Source: Oscillospiraceae bacterium (lineage in GTDB: Bacteria > Bacillota_A > Clostridia > Oscillospirales > Ruminococcaceae). Taken from it: a stretch of 5,422 nucleotides of DNA. The position numbers were made by a program, and so were the translations under genes. The DNA is taken from assembly GCA_017848205.1 (NCBI GenBank), contig JAGDDO010000227.1, positions 1 to 5,422 on the forward strand. Direction: 5' to 3'. Shown here piece after piece: positions 5,156-5,422 of the stretch. The notes under the pieces were generated by a model. The model was not told where the DNA came from, did no database searches, and saw nothing but the letters and a program-made list of their open reading frames with translations. Position 1 is the stretch's first letter. The number at the start of each line of letters is the position of its first letter.

Positions 5156-5190
5156 AAAAAAATAATGGACCAGATTAGATCTGATCCATT
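5156..5190 (-). terminator. Intrinsic terminator of the rRNA/tRNA operon
   Basis: On the - strand a 12-bp stem (5179-5190 with 5164-5175, one G-T wobble, loop CTA) is followed by a run of seven T residues (complement of 5156-5162). It begins 8 bases after the mature 3' end of the tRNA and ends the 5S-tRNA transcript. On the + strand the wobble becomes a C/A mismatch and the T-run is short, so it is oriented for the - strand. Confidence 0.9.
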
Positions 5191-5198
5191 TTATGAAG

Positions 5199-5284
5199 CG
5201 CAGAGGGTGGGATTCGAACCCACGTGGCCGTTAAGCCAAACGGTTTTCAAGACCGCCTCGTTATGACCGCTTCGATACCTCTGC
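5199..5284 (-). tRNA. tRNA-Ser (anticodon UGA)
   Basis: The 86-base cloverleaf lies on the - strand. The acceptor arms GCAGAGG (5278-5284) and CCTCTGC (5200-5206) pair fully, with discriminator G at 5199 as expected for serine. The anticodon loop CTTGAAA carries TGA at 5247-5249, flanked by GCGGT/ACCGT. A long variable arm (TGGC/GCCA) marks a class II tRNA, and the T arm is GTGGG TTCGAAT CCCAC. It reads UCA and other UCN codons. CCA is not encoded (the next bases are CTT) and must be added by the CCA-adding enzyme. It is cotranscribed with the 5S rRNA. Confidence 0.97.
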
Positions 5285-5289
5285 ATATT

Positions 5290-5408
<119 letters not shown>

Positions 5409-5422
5409 ATCTTTAAACTGAA

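Overview
The window looks like chromosomal core DNA from an anaerobic Gram-positive bacterium of the class Clostridia. A Ruminococcus-like member of the Oscillospiraceae is my best guess. The reasons are AGG-rich ribosome binding sites, sigma-A type promoters, a glutamine-synthetase/ANTAR gene pair of a kind known from clostridia, a MurC and a PP2C phosphatase of Gram-positive type, moderate GC content, and a tRNA with no encoded CCA placed directly after 5S rRNA. The taxonomic call is inference; no database was searched.

Layout on the + strand: the 3' end of a NUDIX hydrolase gene (2-184) overlaps the start region of murC (190-1599, peptidoglycan precursor ligase). A 171-base gap follows. 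It holds a compact element (1602-1719) with near-perfect terminal inverted repeats and three internal hairpins. Next comes a probable operon: a glutamine-synthetase-family gene (1771-3057) and, 30 bases later, a gene for an ANTAR RNA-binding regulator (3088-3657). A promoter with a pentamer repeat over its -10 region then leads into a 115-codon gene of unknown function (3753-4100), which ends in a strong intrinsic terminator (4124-4180).

Layout on the - strand, reading from the right edge: the 5S rRNA of an rRNA operon (about 5290-5408), tRNA-Ser(UGA) only a few bases downstream (5199-5284), and a terminator (5156-5190). A very good extended -10 promoter (5095-5123) then drives a PP2C-type protein phosphatase (4193-4987). 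That gene converges on the unknown gene at the shared terminator region.

The most interesting part is the glutamine-synthetase/ANTAR pair. The synthetase fold is recognisable along the whole chain, but three of the six classical metal-ligand positions are substituted, as is the Asn-Gly glutamate-binding turn. The partner's receiver-like domain has lost the phospho-acceptor Asp. My reading, as inference, is that a catalytically dead or altered synthetase acts as a nitrogen sensor that signals by protein contact to a phosphorylation-independent RNA antiterminator. The second notable item is the MITE-like or leader-like inverted-repeat element immediately upstream of this operon.
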